DNA of 64,000 bases, taken from positions 124,001 to 188,000 of the forward strand of contig OZ244892.1 of NCBI GenBank assembly GCA_965221465.1, read 5' to 3'. This DNA comes from Azophilus sp965221465. Its GTDB lineage: Bacteria > Pseudomonadota > Gammaproteobacteria > Pseudomonadales > Azotimanducaceae. The notes under the pieces were generated by a model that was not told the origin of the DNA, ran no database searches, and worked only from the letters and a program-made list of their open reading frames with translations. The position numbers and the translations under genes are program-made. Shown here in pieces: positions 61,836 through 64,000 of the stretch; position 1 is the stretch's first letter, and each line of letters starts with the position of its first letter.

Positions 61836-62022
61836 CAGCCCACTTTGATGGTTTCGATCGGGCGCCGAGAGCGGGTATTGTTTCCTGTGCGTCCTCGTCC
61901 CTGCACTCCGGGTTCCCGACTTGTATGGAACCGCGTGCCCGGAATTGCGAATCCCGAACTTCGGCGCGAAAACTGCTACAGGGGCCACACTATGCGAACG
62001 GTAAGCCGGAAGTGATCACCGG

Positions 62023-63624
62023 TCAGGTTCCGATTGCAAGCAATCGCTTGAGGCCGCGTTGATCGAGCTTCCCCGTGGGCAGCGAGGGAATCTCCTCCGC
62101 GGTGAGAAAGCGGATGACTTTTGGCAACTTGAACGCTGAAAGCCTTGGTTTCAGGGCTGCGACGATGTCGTCGGCGGTGAGTGATGCGCCGGGTTCGGGA
62201 ACGATTGCAGCAGCGACGATTTCACCTCGCTCGGGGTGGGGGATGCCCAGGACGATGCACTCCCTGACGCCTGGGATGCTGCGCGCCTCGGCTTCCACTT
62301 CGCGAGGGCTGACGTTGGCTCCGGAGGTCTTGATCATGTTGCCCAGGCGGCCGGTGAAGAAGTAGAACCCGTCCCGGATCTCCCCGAGGTCGCCCGTGGG
62401 GAAGAACCCGTCCGGCTCGAAGGTTTCTTCCCGTTCCCGCTTGTAGTAGCCCTGCATGACGGAGAAACCGCGAACCTGGAGTTCCCCGATCTCCCCGTCG
62501 GGCAGGATCTGCCCGGTTTCCGGGTCGACGATGCGGTGTTCCACATCGTCCGAGAGTGCCCCCGTTGCCCCGTAGAGCCGTTCCGGCAGCTTTTCGTACG
62601 TCTGGAAGCAGTGCTGGCCGGCGGTTTCCGTCATGCCGATACCGCCGGCGTAGTGTGTGCTGTCGCGCGTGGGGTCGACCAGGTAGTCATAGAGGTTGCC
62701 GCCCCTCAGGCTGCTCAGGTCCCGGCTCGAAAAACCGGGATCGGCTTTCATCGCAGCGGCGTAGTGCGGCCATCCGGTGGCGTGCGTGGCACGCTCGCGT
62801 TCGAGCAGGGCGAGCGTGTCGGCGGGATTGAAGCGCTGTTCGAACAGCAGGCCGGCACCGCTCAGAAAGCCGCACAGAAGGTGCGAAATACCTCCCAGCC
62901 AGAACCAGGGCATGGGGCCGTAGAGCAGATCGCCCGGTGCATAGCCGAACGCTTGTGCGATGGTTCTCTGTCGGCGGAGGAAGGCGTTCTGGGTGTGGAC
63001 GACACTCTTCGGCGCGGCGGTGCTGCCGGAGGTGTACAGCATGCACAGCCAGTCCGCCGGCGAAACGCTGTCTTCGACGGCTCGCACGATCGATTCGTCA
63101 ACATCGGCGCCCCGTGCAAGCAGGCTCTCGAGGGTGCTCGCCCAGGGGGGTGCGGACAGAGCCGCGACCACGACCTCACGGAGGTACGGCGCGGTCGGCA
63201 GTGTCAGCGTCGTCGACGGAGCAAGGGAGAGTTCGGGCAGCGCCACCTCGAGGTTGGCGATGTAGTCCTGTCGCAGAAATTCCGGCGTGGTGAGCAGCAA
63301 TTGGACATCGCTGTGGCGTAGCTGGTGGGCGAGTTCCGGGGGCTTCATGAAGGTATTGAACGGGCAGGCCAGCGCCCCGATCCGCGTGATCGCCAGGAAG
63401 GCCAGCACGAAATCGACGCCGTTGGGAAACAGGAATCCAACGCGGGCGCCTTTTCCGACATTGGAGGCCAGTAGCGCTCTGGCCAGGGACAGCGAACGGG
63501 CGTCTGCCTCGCGGTAAGTCAAACGCACTTCGTCGCTGACCAGCAGAAGGTTGTCGGGATGGGCGGTGACATTCGCGGCGATGGTCGCCGGGATTGTTTC
63601 GCTCGGTATGTTGACGTCAATCAT
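62023..63624 (-). CDS. Acyl-CoA synthetase/ligase (AMP-binding)
   Basis: A 533-residue ANL enzyme (MIDVNIPSETIPATI) with YTSGSTAAPKSVVHTQ, GIGMTETAGQHC, GYYKREREETFEPDGFFPTGDLG and C-terminal PTGKLDQRGLKRLL. The ATP loop lacks the usual glycine after the lysine (PKSVVH), a mild variant. It is a paralogue of the ligase at 39741, and by motif the two are closest in the window. Start 63624 follows GAAGGGA; the frame upstream is not ligase-like. Confidence 0.92.
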   Translation of the reverse strand: MIDVNIPSETIPATIAANVTAHPDNLLLVSDEVRLTYREADARSLSLARALLASNVGKGARVGFLFPNGVDFVLAFLAITRIGALACPFNTFMKPPELAHQLRHSDVQLLLTTPEFLRQDYIANLEVALPELSLAPSTTLTLPTAPYLREVVVAALSAPPWASTLESLLARGADVDESIVRAVEDSVSPADWLCMLYTSGSTAAPKSVVHTQNAFLRRQRTIAQAFGYAPGDLLYGPMPWFWLGGISHLLCGFLSGAGLLFEQRFNPADTLALLERERATHATGWPHYAAAMKADPGFSSRDLSSLRGGNLYDYLVDPTRDSTHYAGGIGMTETAGQHCFQTYEKLPERLYGATGALSDDVEHRIVDPETGQILPDGEIGELQVRGFSVMQGYYKREREETFEPDGFFPTGDLGEIRDGFYFFTGRLGNMIKTSGANVSPREVEAEARSIPGVRECIVLGIPHPERGEIVAAAIVPEPGASLTADDIVAALKPRLSAFKLPKVIRFLTAEEIPSLPTGKLDQRGLKRLLAIGT

Positions 63625-64000
63625 CGATGGTCCCTTCATTCTTCTGAGTATCGCATCGTTGAAAACCAGGTAACTGGATGTAGTGCGCTGCCGCAGATCC
63701 CGGTGGCAGAGCATACTGATCAACGGCGGAAAGACCACCCTGGGGCTGGGATTCTATCCGGAGATCACGGTGGACATGGCCCGCGAGAGGGCGCTCGAGA
63801 ACGCCCCCTCCGGCCCGCAATTGCCGTGCCGGGCGTGTTCGACGCCATCGCCCGACTACTCTGCGGGGAGCTCCGCGGAGGCGTTCAGGGCGCCCTCGAT
63901 CATCGTGCATTCGAGCAGCGCTTCATGGGGTTTGGTGTGTTCTGGTTCAGACACATTCGAGACTTTTTGCCGGTGTGAAAACCGGGGTTGACTGAGTTGA
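63625..64000. other. Window end, gene fragments only
   Basis: Apart from the integrase-like fragment no intact gene was recognised in the last 376 bases. The upstream end contains the promoter region of the CoA ligase on the minus strand. Confidence 0.4.
63683..63811 (+). pseudogene. Possible phage-type integrase remnant (arm-type DNA-binding region)
   Basis: LINGGKTTLGLGFYPEITVD followed by MARERALENAP resembles the DUF4102 N-terminal segment of tyrosine integrases (LGLGxYPEvsLaeARe.A...). Neither the catalytic domain nor the rest of the N-terminus is seen in the remaining bases. A following frame (AIAVPGVFDAIARL) could be another fragment, but is not assignable. Confidence 0.35.

Noticed and set aside
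1..64000. tRNA, rRNA or CRISPR features
   Set aside because: No cloverleaf-like or repeat-spacer arrangement was noticed by reading; a dedicated search was not possible.

Overview
The window reads as a gammaproteobacterium-like, moderately high-GC chromosome segment. Support: TonB-dependent receptors with Gram-negative signal peptides, a periplasmic tetraheme cytochrome, an RND pump end and an Lrp/AsnC regulator. No rRNA, tRNA or CRISPR array was seen. The genes are those of a degrader of large hydrophobic, probably cyclic (steroid- or terpenoid-like) compounds: three cytochrome P450s, an adrenodoxin-type ferredoxin, a Baeyer-Villiger monooxygenase, SDR and zinc alcohol dehydrogenases, an aldehyde dehydrogenase, four acyl-CoA ligases, a fused type III CoA transferase, a thiolase/DUF35 pair and five intact TonB receptors. 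The substrate is inferred from gene content only.

Layout. 0-12 kb: end of an RND pump, fused CaiB-type CoA transferase, a small cluster on the minus strand with a double-glycine-leader peptide (5502-5690) and small membrane proteins, then an MFS exporter translationally coupled to HyuA, HyuB, and a tetraheme cytochrome c / membrane cytochrome b pair. 12-34 kb: a P450 divergent from SRPBCC-SRPBCC-ferredoxin-P450, three TonB receptors, SDRs, an aldehyde dehydrogenase, a DUF3604 protein, a BVMO and a CoA ligase. 35-38 kb: a double-length Lrp-type regulator, a VOC protein and a DUF7064/7065-like protein. 38.4-47.4 kb: an eight-gene plus-strand operon (P450, CoA ligase, PNPOx-type protein, amidohydrolase, DUF35, thiolase-like protein, CoA ligase, alcohol dehydrogenase). 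47-64 kb: two TonB receptors, a nitroreductase, an esterase, an APH-like kinase, two luciferase-like oxidoreductases, an SMP-30 protein and a CoA ligase.

Two themes run through the window. First, near-identical 16-bp palindromes close to AATTGAYTARTCAATT lie in front of the P450 clusters, TonB receptors, the BVMO and a CoA ligase, which suggests one shared regulon whose regulator is not obvious here. Second, gene decay is heavy: about ten truncated, internally deleted, frameshifted or nonsense-interrupted genes, several with an intact paralogue in the same window (APH-like kinase, nitroreductase, LLM oxidoreductase, TonB receptor). This looks like recent duplication of catabolic modules followed by deletion. 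A structured non-coding segment at 55603-55757 and an unpublished-looking bacteriocin-like locus are the other items most worth a second look.
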